NCBI GenBank assembly: GCA_025358255.1
Contig: JANYKC010000096.1
Coordinates: 1-64,000 of the forward strand
Direction of reading: 5' to 3'
From: Spirochaetaceae bacterium
Lineage (GTDB): Bacteria > Spirochaetota > Spirochaetia > Treponematales > Rectinemataceae
DNA length: 64,000 bases
In this document: one piece after another, positions 53,324 to 61,410 of the stretch
Layout: the number at the start of each line of letters is the position of its first letter
Numbering within the stretch: position 1 is the stretch's first letter
The notes under the pieces: model-generated
The model's database searches: none
The model's input: the letters and a program-made list of their open reading frames with translations, nothing else
Told to the model about the DNA's origin: nothing
Translations under genes and position numbers: made by a program

Positions 53324-54289
53324 TCATGAACGCGCCGCCTTCGACGATCCGCGCTGTATGAACACCGCCGCGATGATCACGAGGCCCTTCACCGTCCCCT
53401 GCAGGTAGGCGCTGACGGAGAGCATGTTGAGCATGTTGTTGATCATCCCGAGGATAATGGCGCCGATCACGACGCCCCAGATGGTTCCGCGCCCGCCGGT
53501 CATGGGCGTCCCGCCGATGACGACGGCGGCTATCGCGTCCATCTCGAAATTCACCGCGCCATTGGACGAGTTGACCGAGTTGAGGCGGCTGGAGAGGAGG
53601 ACGCCGGTGACCGCGACCATGGCGCCGGTGATGACATAGGTCAGAAGGCGTATCCGGTCGACGTTGATCGCCGAGTACCGGGCCACCTTCTCGTTTGAGC
53701 CCACGGCACAGGCATATCGCCCGTAGCGTGTGCGGTTTAGGAGGCCGGAAAGGAGGAAGGCGAGGCCGAAGAACACCAGGACGGCGGTGGGCACGCCAAG
53801 GAGGCTCGACATGCCCATGTTCCCGTAGAGGTCGCTCTGCGAGACGAACTGCCCCGCGTTGCCTATGTACAGGGTGAGGGAACGGAAGATGGCCATGGTG
53901 CCCAGGGTCACGATGAAGGGCGCGACCCGCCCCTTCGTGACGACGGCACCGTTGAACAAGCCGGCCCCGACGCCGAGGGCGAGGGCCACGAGCCAGGCGG
54001 CCGTGATCGCCCAGGGCCCGCCTCCGAGGGCATTGACGACGAGGATGGCGATCGCGCCGATGAAGGCGGTCATCGAGCCGACCGAAAGGTCGATGCCGCC
54101 ACCGATGATGACAAAGGCCATGCCCAGCCCGATGATGCCGGAATAGGAGACCTGCTTGAGGATGTTGAGGAGGTTCTGGACCTGGAGGAAATAGGGGCTC
54201 GCCAGGGAGGAGAGTATGAAGAGGACGACCAAGGCGACGAGGGAGAGGTAATTCTCCGGCCTGAGCCTTTTCAGGAATGGTAGGGTCAT
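53324..54289 (-). CDS. ABC sugar transporter permease, RbsC type
   Basis: The 321-residue CUT2 permease has eight to ten hydrophobic segments. Typical motifs are GLGMAFVIIGGGIDLSVGSM (residues about 53-72) and FNGAVVTKGRVAPFIVTLGTM (about 112-132). FEMDAIAAVVIGGTPMTGGRGTIWGVVIGA (about 248-277) is the ATPase-contacting region. It begins 1 bp after the ATPase stop, with GGGAGGA as ribosome-binding site inside the ATPase end. It forms the importer with the ATPase and binding protein on either side. Confidence 0.94.
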   Translation of the reverse strand: MTLPFLKRLRPENYLSLVALVVLFILSSLASPYFLQVQNLLNILKQVSYSGIIGLGMAFVIIGGGIDLSVGSMTAFIGAIAILVVNALGGGPWAITAAWLVALALGVGAGLFNGAVVTKGRVAPFIVTLGTMAIFRSLTLYIGNAGQFVSQSDLYGNMGMSSLLGVPTAVLVFFGLAFLLSGLLNRTRYGRYACAVGSNEKVARYSAINVDRIRLLTYVITGAMVAVTGVLLSSRLNSVNSSNGAVNFEMDAIAAVVIGGTPMTGGRGTIWGVVIGAIILGMINNMLNMLSVSAYLQGTVKGLVIIAAVFIQRGSSKAARS

Positions 54290-54290
54290 C

Positions 54291-55787
54291 TCATAGTCCT
54301 CCCTTGATTCCGGTCGCGTAGAACATGATCTCTTCCTCGTTGATCCTCTCCCCCGAGAGCTCGCCCTGGATCCGTCCTTCCTTCATCACGATGACGCGGT
54401 CGCACATCCCGATGACCTCCTCGAGCTCGCTCGAGATGAACATGATGGCCAGCCCCTTGTCCGCGAGGGAGCGTATGAAGGCATAGATGTCCCGCTTGGC
54501 CCGGACGTCCACGCCGCGGGTCGGCTCGTCGACGATGAGGACGATGGGCTCGGTGTCGATGCTCTTCGCGAGCGACACCTTCTGCTGGTTGCCGCCTGAG
54601 AGGTTCTCGAGCCTGGCCTCGAGGGAGGGAGCCTTGATCTCGAACTGCCCGACATAATAGTCGGTCTTTTCCATCTCCTTCCTGCGCCGCAGGAGGGGGC
54701 CGGCGTAGTCGGAGAGCGATACGAGGGTGACGTTCTTGTACACCTCGAAAGAGGTCAGGATTCCCGACCCCTGCCGGTCCTCGGAGAGGTAGGCGATGCC
54801 CGCCTTGACCGCCTCGCCGGCGTTCCGCATCGCGACCTCCTTGCCTCCCACGGAGAACTTGCCTGCCTGGCGCTTGCGGATGCCCATGACGGCCTCCGCC
54901 GTCTCGGTGCGCCCCGCGCCGATGAGGCCGGAGAAGCCGAGGATCTCGCCACAGCGGATCTCGAAGTCGATCCCATGGATGAGGCCCTCGACACAGAGGC
55001 CTTGGACCCGCAGCGCCACGTCCTGCCTCGGGACCGACTTCGGCGGGAAGATCTGGTTGAGCTCGCGGCCGACCATCCTGCGCGCCATCTCCTCGATGGG
55101 CAGGGAAGAGGCCTCCTCAAGGCAGATGTACTCCCCGTCGCGCAGCACCATCACCCGGTCGCAGATCGCCTTGATTTCCTTGAGCTTGTGCGAGATGTAG
55201 ACGATGGTCACGCCTTTCTCCCGCAAGTCCCTCATGATGCGGAAAAGGATCTCGATCTCGTGGCTGGTGAGCATGGTGGTCGGCTCGTCCATGATGAGGA
55301 GCTGGGACTCCGACTTGATGGCCTTGGCGATCTCCACCATCTGCTTCTGCGCGACGGAAAGCGACCTGATATGGGCCTCGGGCGTGACCTGGGCCACGAG
55401 TTCCGCCATGAGCTCAATCGTCCTGCGGATCATCGCCTTGCGGTCCAGGAAGCCGCTGGGGAGGCGGAGCTCGTCCCCGAGGAAGATGTTCTCGTAGACG
55501 TTGAGCGTCTCCACCAGGTTGAACTCCTGGGGGATGAGGCTCACGCCGATGCGCTTCGCGTCCCTCGGCCCGCGGAGGTCGACGCGCTTGCCGTCGAACT
55601 CGACATGGCCCGCGCTCGGCGCGTAGATGCCCGAGAGGATCTTGATGAAGGTGGACTTGCCGGCGCCGTTCTCGCCGATGATGCCGAGGATCTCGCCCCG
55701 GCGGATCTCGACGCTGATGTTGTCGAGGACCCGCACCGAGGCGAATTCCTTGCTGATGCCGACAGTCCGAACGAGGGCATCGCTCAT
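54291..55787 (-). CDS. ABC sugar transporter ATP-binding protein, RbsA/XylG type (two ABC domains)
   Basis: The 498-residue double ATPase has domain 1 at residues about 5-245, with Walker A GENGAGKST, signature LSVAQKQMVEIAKA and Walker B LLIMDEPT. Domain 2 is at about 255-495, with the degenerate Walker A GLIGAGRTE, signature LSGGNQQKVSLAK and Walker B VLIVDEPTRGVDV. The degenerate second P-loop is normal for this CUT2 family. It energises the RbsC-type permease encoded next in the operon. Confidence 0.95.
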   Translation of the reverse strand: MSDALVRTVGISKEFASVRVLDNISVEIRRGEILGIIGENGAGKSTFIKILSGIYAPSAGHVEFDGKRVDLRGPRDAKRIGVSLIPQEFNLVETLNVYENIFLGDELRLPSGFLDRKAMIRRTIELMAELVAQVTPEAHIRSLSVAQKQMVEIAKAIKSESQLLIMDEPTTMLTSHEIEILFRIMRDLREKGVTIVYISHKLKEIKAICDRVMVLRDGEYICLEEASSLPIEEMARRMVGRELNQIFPPKSVPRQDVALRVQGLCVEGLIHGIDFEIRCGEILGFSGLIGAGRTETAEAVMGIRKRQAGKFSVGGKEVAMRNAGEAVKAGIAYLSEDRQGSGILTSFEVYKNVTLVSLSDYAGPLLRRRKEMEKTDYYVGQFEIKAPSLEARLENLSGGNQQKVSLAKSIDTEPIVLIVDEPTRGVDVRAKRDIYAFIRSLADKGLAIMFISSELEEVIGMCDRVIVMKEGRIQGELSGERINEEEIMFYATGIKGGL

Positions 55788-55811
55788 GGGACTTCCCTCA
55801 TGGGCTGTCCC

Positions 55812-56801
55812 TCACTTCTGCATCGCCGCGTCGAAGGCGATGTCCGAGGGCGCGAAGTCCACCCGCCTCACGAAGGCCAGCGCCTCGCGCGCGCCGAATT
55901 CCCGCTCCATGCCGGAGTCTTCCCATTCGACGGAGAGGGGGCCCTGATAGCGCGCGGCATTGAGCTCGCGGATTATGTTCTCGAAATCCACGTCCCCGTG
56001 GCCGAGGGAGCGGAAGTTCCAGCCGCGGCGGTTGTCGCCGAAAGCCAGGTGGGAACCGAAGATCCCCGCCCGCCCGTCCATGGTCACCGCGGCGTCTTTC
56101 ATGTGGACATGGTAGATGCGCTTGGCGAAGTCGCGGATGAAGAGATGGGGCGTCATGCCCTGCCAGATGAGGTGGCTTGGATCGAAGTTGAAGCCGAAGG
56201 TCGGCCTCTCCTTGAGCTCGGCCAGGAGGCGTTGGGCGGTATAGTAGTCGAAGGCGATCTCGGTCGGATGGACCTCGAGGGCGAACTTCACGCCGCATTT
56301 GTCGAACTCGTCGAAGATGGGGGACCAAAGCGCGACGATCTGCGCGAAGGCCTCGTCGACCATCTGGTCCGTGGTCTGGGGGAAGGAATACCAGTACTTC
56401 CACACGGGGCTGCCCATGAAGCCGGTGACGACCGTGCAGCCCATGTTCTTGGCCGCCTGGGCGGTGTACTTCATCTCCTGGATCGCCCAGGCCCGGATCT
56501 TTTCGGGATTGCCCTTGCACTCGCCCGGCGCGAAACCATCCAGGCGGGGGTCCCAGAGGTCTCCCACGCACTGGCCCGAGAGGTGGGCCCCGAGGGCCCA
56601 TGCCTTGAGTCCATGCTTGGCGAGGATGGCTTTCCGGCCTGCGACATAGGCGGGATCGGTGGCGGCCTTTTTCACGTCCATATGGTCGCCCCAGCAGGCG
56701 ATCTCGATGCCGTCGTAACCGAAGGATTTCACCTTTGCGCAGAATTCCTCGAAGGGGAGATCGGCCCACTGGCCGGAAAACAGGGTGACGGGTCTGGACA
56801 T
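55812..56801 (-). CDS. sugar phosphate isomerase/epimerase (xylose-isomerase-like TIM barrel), operon copy 1
   Basis: The 329-residue product starts MSRPVTLFSGQWADLPFEEF. It is a TIM-barrel protein with metal ligands in FALEVHPTEIAFDYYTA (Glu, residues about 173-189), FGFNFDPSHLIWQGM (Asp-x-x-His, about 202-216), RIYHVHMKDAAV (His/Asp, about 228-239), and LSVEWEDSGMEREFGA (Glu, about 292-307). Proteins of this type paired with Gfo/Idh/MocA dehydrogenases act in inositol and keto-glycoside pathways. TAAGGAG lies 8 bases before the ATG. It is the second gene of the operon, 10 bp after the first dehydrogenase. Confidence 0.88.
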   Translation of the reverse strand: MSRPVTLFSGQWADLPFEEFCAKVKSFGYDGIEIACWGDHMDVKKAATDPAYVAGRKAILAKHGLKAWALGAHLSGQCVGDLWDPRLDGFAPGECKGNPEKIRAWAIQEMKYTAQAAKNMGCTVVTGFMGSPVWKYWYSFPQTTDQMVDEAFAQIVALWSPIFDEFDKCGVKFALEVHPTEIAFDYYTAQRLLAELKERPTFGFNFDPSHLIWQGMTPHLFIRDFAKRIYHVHMKDAAVTMDGRAGIFGSHLAFGDNRRGWNFRSLGHGDVDFENIIRELNAARYQGPLSVEWEDSGMEREFGAREALAFVRRVDFAPSDIAFDAAMQK

Positions 56802-56811
56802 GGTCTACTCC

Positions 56812-57984
56812 TTACATGTCGAGCCAGACAGCGCCTTTTCTGGAGCTGTCTACGCATTTGCCGATGAACTTCACGCCCTGGGCGCCTGCCTCGGCGCCTG
56901 GGAAATCGAGGTCGGCTTCGGTGAGGGCCTGTCCCGCCCTCTTCCTTGAGAGGGCAGAGATGTAGGTCTTGTAGATGTTGGCCATGGCCTCGAAATAGCC
57001 CTCGGGGTGGCCGGATGGAATGCGTGAATAGGACTGGGCGTGGGGATGGAAGGCATCCCTTCCGCGGGAGAGCGTGACCGTCGGCTCTCCAAGCTTCGAC
57101 ACGACCAGGTAGTTGGGGTTTTCCTGTGACCACTGGATCGTGCCCTTGGAGCCGAAGATGCGGACCTTGAGGGCGTTGTCGCAGCCGACGGCGATCTGGC
57201 TCGACCAATAGAGGCCCTTCGCCCCGCCCTTGTAGTTGACCATGATGCTCGCGTTGTCGTCGAGGACGCGGCCGGGCACGAAGGTATCGAGGCGGGCGCA
57301 TAGCGAGGCGATTTCCAGGCCCGTCATATAGGCGACCATGTTCTCGGCATGGCTGCCGATATCGCCGACGCAGTTGGACTTGCCGGCCTGGGAGGGATCG
57401 GAGCGCCATGCAGCCTGCTTCTGCCCGTCCTTCTCGAGTGGCGTGGCAAGCCATTCCTGCGGGTACTCGGCGTTGACGAAGCGGATGTCGCCGATGTCGC
57501 CGCGCCGGACCATTTCGCGCGCGTGCTTCACCGCGGGGTAGCCCGTGTAGGTGTAGGTCACGCAGAAAAGCAGGTTCTTCTGCTTCGCCAGCATGGCGAG
57601 CTCTTCCGCCTCGGCAGCCTCGAAGGTCAAGGGCTTGTCGCAGACCACGTTGATGCCTCGGGTGAGGAAGGCCTTGGCGACGGGATAGTGCTGGGCATTG
57701 GGCGTCACGATGACGACAAAATCGATGCCGTCGTCGCGGCCTGACTCCGCCTTCGCCATTGACTCATAGTCGGCATAGAGGCGCGCATCGGGCAGGCCGA
57801 GGCCACGTCCCGTCTCGAGGGTCTTCTCGTGGCTTCGCGAAAAGCTCCCGGCCACGAGGTCGGCGAGGCCATCAAGGGCGATCGCCTTGCGATGAACGTC
57901 TCCGATGAAGGCACCTGGACCTCCGCCGACCATTCCGTAGGACAGGCATCGAGCGCTGGATTTCGCGGATCCTCCCTCGATCAT
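56812..57984 (-). CDS. Gfo/Idh/MocA-family oxidoreductase, operon copy 1
   Basis: The 390-residue product uses ATG 57984, placed by TTGGAGGAGG seven bases upstream; an earlier in-frame start would lie beyond the operator. SYGMVGGGPGAFIGDVHRKA is the NAD(P)-binding Rossmann loop (residues about 15-35). NVVCDKPLTFEAAEAEELA gives the Lys-Pro motif (about 115-133, with Asp in place of the commoner Glu), and CVGDIGSHAENMVAYMTG gives the Asp/His motif (about 200-217). It is the first gene of the eight-gene operon. It likely oxidises an imported sugar or polyol with NAD(P); the substrate is unknown. Confidence 0.9.
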   Translation of the reverse strand: MIEGGSAKSSARCLSYGMVGGGPGAFIGDVHRKAIALDGLADLVAGSFSRSHEKTLETGRGLGLPDARLYADYESMAKAESGRDDGIDFVVIVTPNAQHYPVAKAFLTRGINVVCDKPLTFEAAEAEELAMLAKQKNLLFCVTYTYTGYPAVKHAREMVRRGDIGDIRFVNAEYPQEWLATPLEKDGQKQAAWRSDPSQAGKSNCVGDIGSHAENMVAYMTGLEIASLCARLDTFVPGRVLDDNASIMVNYKGGAKGLYWSSQIAVGCDNALKVRIFGSKGTIQWSQENPNYLVVSKLGEPTVTLSRGRDAFHPHAQSYSRIPSGHPEGYFEAMANIYKTYISALSRKRAGQALTEADLDFPGAEAGAQGVKFIGKCVDSSRKGAVWLDM

Positions 57985-58006
57985 ATGGGCCTCCTCCAAA
58001 ATTTTA

Positions 58007-58068
58007 TGCACCCGTGTGCATTTCAATGCACACGGGTGCAGGATACGCCCACTTTTGGAAACGCGCAA
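58007..58068 (-). promoter_or_regulatory. promoter and doubled, nested LacI-type operator of the oxidoreductase operon
   Basis: TGCACCCGTGTGCA (58007-58020) and TGCACACGGGTGCA (58027-58040) are perfect inverted copies around a 6-bp centre. Each is also an imperfect palindrome with central CG, so each looks like a full LacI-type operator; their centres lie 20 bp apart. Read on the minus strand, TTGCGC (58063-58068), 17 bp and TATCCT (58040-58045) lead directly into the first operator. The second operator ends 22 bp before the ATG at 57984. Confidence 0.8.
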
Positions 58069-58077
58069 CGAAATAAT

Positions 58078-58110
58078 GACCCGACAAGCGTTTTTTTTCG
58101 CTGCCGGGTC
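58078..58110 (-). terminator. terminator-like hairpin after the acyl-CoA synthetase gene
   Basis: On the minus strand GACCCG-GC-AGCG, a loop of eight A, and CGCT-TGT-CGGGTC form a bulged stem followed by ATTATTT. It lies between the synthetase stop (58168) and the promoter of the oxidoreductase operon, where a terminator is expected. Confidence 0.5.
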
Positions 58111-58167
58111 CTGCCTTTCCTGGGTCTCGGGGCCATCACTGCCCCCGGTACGCCTAGTTTGCAGGCA

Positions 58168-60099
58168 TCAGGATTTGCCCTTCTTGATCTTGTCTGCCAG
58201 GTGCTTGAACCGCTCTTCCACGTACTTCCTCTTGACCTTGAGGGTCTGGGTCAGCTCCTTTCCCACGGAAAAGTCGTTGAGCACCGGGAAGATCTTCGTG
58301 ATCCGCTCGAAGGGCTTGAAGCCCTGCTCCTTCGAGATGAGGGCGTTCACTTCCTTGAGGAGGGCCTTGTAGATCGCGTCATTCTCGATCGAAAGTTCCC
58401 CCTCCGTGATCACCTCGGCCCGGGAAAGCTTGAGCTCCGCCGCAAGCCGCATGAGTTCGTCCTCGTTCACGGCCACGATGGCGGAGAGCTGTTTTTCGTC
58501 CTGTCCGAGCACGACCGCATGGTCGATGTAGGTGGATTCCTTGAGCTTGTCCTCGATGGGCTCCGGCTCGACATTCTCGCCGCCCATGAGGACGATGGTG
58601 TCCTTCAGGCGCCCGACGATGACGACCTCGCCGTTCTCGGACCTGAAGGCGAGGTCACCGGTGTTGAGCCAGCCATCGCCGGAGAGGACGGCCGCGGTCG
58701 CCTCGGGGTTCTTGTAGTAGCCCTGCATCACCTGGGGTCCCCGCGCGAAGATCAGCCCTTTTTCTCCGATGTCCGCCTGGCTTCCATCCTCACGGCGGAT
58801 CTCGACCTCCGTGTGGTCGAAGGGTATGCCGGTGGAACCGAAGGTGTTGCGCGCATAGGTCCGTGAGAGGATGCCTGGAGCGCACTCCGTCATCCCGTAG
58901 GCATTCACCAGGGTTATGCCGATCGAATTGAAAAGCTCGTCAAGGTATTTCGGCAGGGAACCCGCGCCGCAGGTGGCAAGGCGCAATCGGCCGCCCACCT
59001 TGGCCTTGAAAGGCTTGAAGAGGACACCGGCCAGGAGGTGGCCAGGGTAGAGCAGGACGACGCCAAGCACGGCGAGGACCGCGGCAAGGCACTTGCGGAC
59101 AAAGGATCTGCGCTTGAGCGAGATGTAGCAGCCCTTGAGATAGAGGGCGGAGCTCATCCATGCCTGGTTGAGCTTGATGAAGGACATGACAAGGCGGCGC
59201 TTGAAGGCGGGCATCTCGCTCAGGGCCTTGATGAGCTTCTGGTAGATCGATTCCCAGACCCGAGGCACGGAGATGAGGAGCTGGGGGCGCTCGGCGATGA
59301 GGTCGGCGGAGAACCTTCCCGCGGAGGAGTATACGAGGGTGACCCCCGTGCTGATGGCACAATACTCGAAAGCCCTTTCATAGACATGCCAGGAAGGCAG
59401 CATGACCACTGTGGTCTCCCCGGCATCGACGTCGATCAAGAGGCGTGGGGTGTTGGCTGCCACGTTCTGGAGGAAGTTGGCATGGGTGAGCATGACGCCC
59501 TTGGGGTTTCCGGTCGTGCCCGAGGTATAGACGATGGTCATGAGGTCGTCCTTGCCTATGTCCTTCGCCTTCCGCTCCACGAAGTCGGCCTCGCGCGCGA
59601 GGAGCGTCTCGCCCTTGGACTCGAGCGTGGCATAAAAGACGGTCTTGGCCCTGAAGGCTTGCGGGACTTCATCCTCCGACGCGCCGTCCATCACGAAGAC
59701 CGTGGCGCATCTCGCCTTGTCATCCTCACCGAGCTCATCCGCGAGGGCGATGAGCTGGGCCACGTTTTCCAGGATCAGGTGGCGCGAATCGGAGTGGTGG
59801 AAGATGAAGGCCACTTCCTTCGGCGAGGTGTCGGAGCCGCGGGGCACGGAGACCGCCCCCAGGCCCATGATGGCGAAATCCGTGGCAATCCATTCAAAGC
59901 GGTTGTTGGCGAAAAAGCCCACGTGGTCGCCACGGCGAAGGCCAGCCCCGGATAGGCCGGCCATGAGGATCCGGATCAGGCGGCCAAGGTCGGAATAGGT
60001 CCTGGTCTCCACCCCGCTCTTCGTATGCCATTTGTGGGAGATCCGCTTCGGGAAACGCGTGGCCGCGTCGAAGGGGATCTCGAAAAGGGTCGCGTACAT
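58168..60099 (-). CDS. long-chain acyl-CoA synthetase (AMP-forming)
   Basis: The 643-residue product is a full-length long-chain acyl-CoA synthetase, larger than and different from the tandem pair at 16641-20092. The adenylate motif IVYTSGTTGNPKGVMLTHANF is at about residues 180-200. A hydrophobic segment (CLAAVLAVLGVVLLYPGHLLAGVLF, about 330-355) lies in the gate/insert region. YGMTECAPG (about 395) and GWLNTGDLA (about 475) complete the core. ATG 60099 follows AAGGAG at 6 bp. It activates fatty acids for lipid synthesis or breakdown. It is probably co-transcribed with the flavoprotein gene 52 bp upstream. Confidence 0.92.
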   Translation of the reverse strand: MYATLFEIPFDAATRFPKRISHKWHTKSGVETRTYSDLGRLIRILMAGLSGAGLRRGDHVGFFANNRFEWIATDFAIMGLGAVSVPRGSDTSPKEVAFIFHHSDSRHLILENVAQLIALADELGEDDKARCATVFVMDGASEDEVPQAFRAKTVFYATLESKGETLLAREADFVERKAKDIGKDDLMTIVYTSGTTGNPKGVMLTHANFLQNVAANTPRLLIDVDAGETTVVMLPSWHVYERAFEYCAISTGVTLVYSSAGRFSADLIAERPQLLISVPRVWESIYQKLIKALSEMPAFKRRLVMSFIKLNQAWMSSALYLKGCYISLKRRSFVRKCLAAVLAVLGVVLLYPGHLLAGVLFKPFKAKVGGRLRLATCGAGSLPKYLDELFNSIGITLVNAYGMTECAPGILSRTYARNTFGSTGIPFDHTEVEIRREDGSQADIGEKGLIFARGPQVMQGYYKNPEATAAVLSGDGWLNTGDLAFRSENGEVVIVGRLKDTIVLMGGENVEPEPIEDKLKESTYIDHAVVLGQDEKQLSAIVAVNEDELMRLAAELKLSRAEVITEGELSIENDAIYKALLKEVNALISKEQGFKPFERITKIFPVLNDFSVGKELTQTLKVKRKYVEERFKHLADKIKKGKS

Positions 60100-60151
60100 G
60101 GAAACTCCTTCGTCCGCTTCATGACGGCGGACCTGCCTGGATGACTGGACC

Positions 60152-61231
60152 TCACCTGCCCGATTCATCATATTCCCGAACCAGCGATTCCACCAGCTCG
60201 CCCACCGGGACGATCCTATCCACGCGGCCCGCGTTGGCGCCGGCGAAGGCAAAGCCCTTGTCGAGGCGGCCCCGTTGGGCGTTGAGGAGTGCCAGGGAAA
60301 TGCAGTACGGCGCCTTTTCGACGTCACAGGTGACGATGCAATGATAGGGGCAGGCATAGGGCTTCCTGGTCCCGTCCCTGACCTCGTCGAGGAACTTGTT
60401 CCGGATGGCGCGGCCGGGCATCCCGACCGGGCTCGAGATGATCTCGAGGTCCTCCTCCCGCGCGGCCACATACGTGGCCTTGAAGGCCGGATCCGCGTCG
60501 CATTCATCGGTGGCGACAAAGCGAGTCGCCATCTGGACGCCCGCGGCGCCCATCTCGATGAAGGTCCTGATGTCGGCGCCCGAATAGACGCCGCCGCCGG
60601 CGATCACGGGGATGGCCTCGCCCGAGGCATTACGATAGGGGCTGAGGGCCTCGATCACCTCGGGAACGATCCTCTCGAGCGAATAGGCCGGATCCTCAAG
60701 CTGCCCAGCCTTGTAGCCGAGGTGTCCGCCGGCCTTGGGTCCCTCGACGACGAAGGCATCCGGGAGGCGCTGGTACTTGTCGAGCCAGCGCTTGGCGATG
60801 AGGGCCGCCGCGCGCGCGGAAGACACGATTGGCACAAGCCTCGTCGTCGCGCCTTTGGCGAGCTCGGGGAGGGAGAGGGGAAGGCCCGCGCCCGCGAAGA
60901 TGATGTCGATCTTCTCCTCGATCGCCGTCCTCACGAGGGCGGCGAAGTCGGTCAACGCCACCATTATGTTGACCCCGATGATGCCTTTCGTGAGCTCCCT
61001 GGCCCGCCTGATCTCCCGGCGTAGGGCGCGCACGTTGGCGCCGGGGAAATCCGTGAAGCCATCCGGCTCGAGGAGGCCGATGCCCGCGGCGGCGATGACG
61101 CCGATGCCGCCGGCATTGGCGGTGGCCGCGGCGAGGCCGGAAAGCGAAATGCCAACGCCCATGCCGCCCTGGACAATCGGGACGCGGGCGACGAGGCCGC
61201 CTATGATGAGGCTTTGAAGCCTGGTCGTCAT
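60152..61231 (-). CDS. nitronate monooxygenase / FabK-like FMN oxidoreductase
   Basis: The 359-residue TIM-barrel flavoprotein begins PIVQGGMGVGISLSGLAAATANAGGIGVI (residues about 18-46), the usual nitronate monooxygenase/enoyl-reductase (FabK) start. VEGPKAGGHLGYKAG carries the conserved His (about 162-176), and PVIAGGGVYSGADIRTFIEMGAAGVQMATRFVAT forms the FMN phosphate loop (about 212-245). A C-terminal Cys-bearing extension (PYACPYHCIVTCDVEKAPYC, near 300-320) is typical of a FabK-like subgroup in anaerobes. CAAGGAG precedes the ATG. Adjacency to a fatty acyl-CoA synthetase favours a lipid role over nitronate detoxification, but this is inference. Confidence 0.85.
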   Translation of the reverse strand: MTTRLQSLIIGGLVARVPIVQGGMGVGISLSGLAAATANAGGIGVIAAAGIGLLEPDGFTDFPGANVRALRREIRRARELTKGIIGVNIMVALTDFAALVRTAIEEKIDIIFAGAGLPLSLPELAKGATTRLVPIVSSARAAALIAKRWLDKYQRLPDAFVVEGPKAGGHLGYKAGQLEDPAYSLERIVPEVIEALSPYRNASGEAIPVIAGGGVYSGADIRTFIEMGAAGVQMATRFVATDECDADPAFKATYVAAREEDLEIISSPVGMPGRAIRNKFLDEVRDGTRKPYACPYHCIVTCDVEKAPYCISLALLNAQRGRLDKGFAFAGANAGRVDRIVPVGELVESLVREYDESGR

Positions 61232-61287
61232 GGTTGCTCCTTGGAGTCGGCTGCTGATCGCCGACGATCTATTGAAATGGACATACT

Positions 61288-61404
61288 GACATTGAGCGGT
61301 TCTTTGTCAAAAAGGTTGCAGTTTTCCGACTGTTTTTCCAATATTTGTCAAAAAAGATGGAAAAGCGCGTTTTTTCAATCTGCCTTATTGTTCTCGTTTA
61401 TACT
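61288..61404. promoter_or_regulatory. divergent regulatory region with repeated TTTGTCAAAAA boxes
   Basis: TTTGTCAAAAA occurs at 61303-61313 and 61344-61354, a direct repeat 41 bp apart. TGACA (61288) and TGTCA (61305-61309) also form an inverted pair. TTGACA on the minus strand could serve as the -35 of the flavoprotein operon, and TATACT (61399-61404) as a -10 for the kinase gene. The region is AT-rich. Which regulator binds is unknown. Confidence 0.35.
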
Positions 61405-61410
61405 GGAACC

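Noticed and set aside
50868-53408. An 846-codon plus-strand frame over the LacI and binding-protein genes
   Set aside because: It lies opposite well-defined LacI, RbsB and dehydrogenase genes and has no recognisable domain.
54975-56867. A 630-codon plus-strand frame opposite the RbsA and epimerase genes
   Set aside because: High-GC antisense shadow; the minus-strand genes have clear Walker and TIM-barrel motifs.
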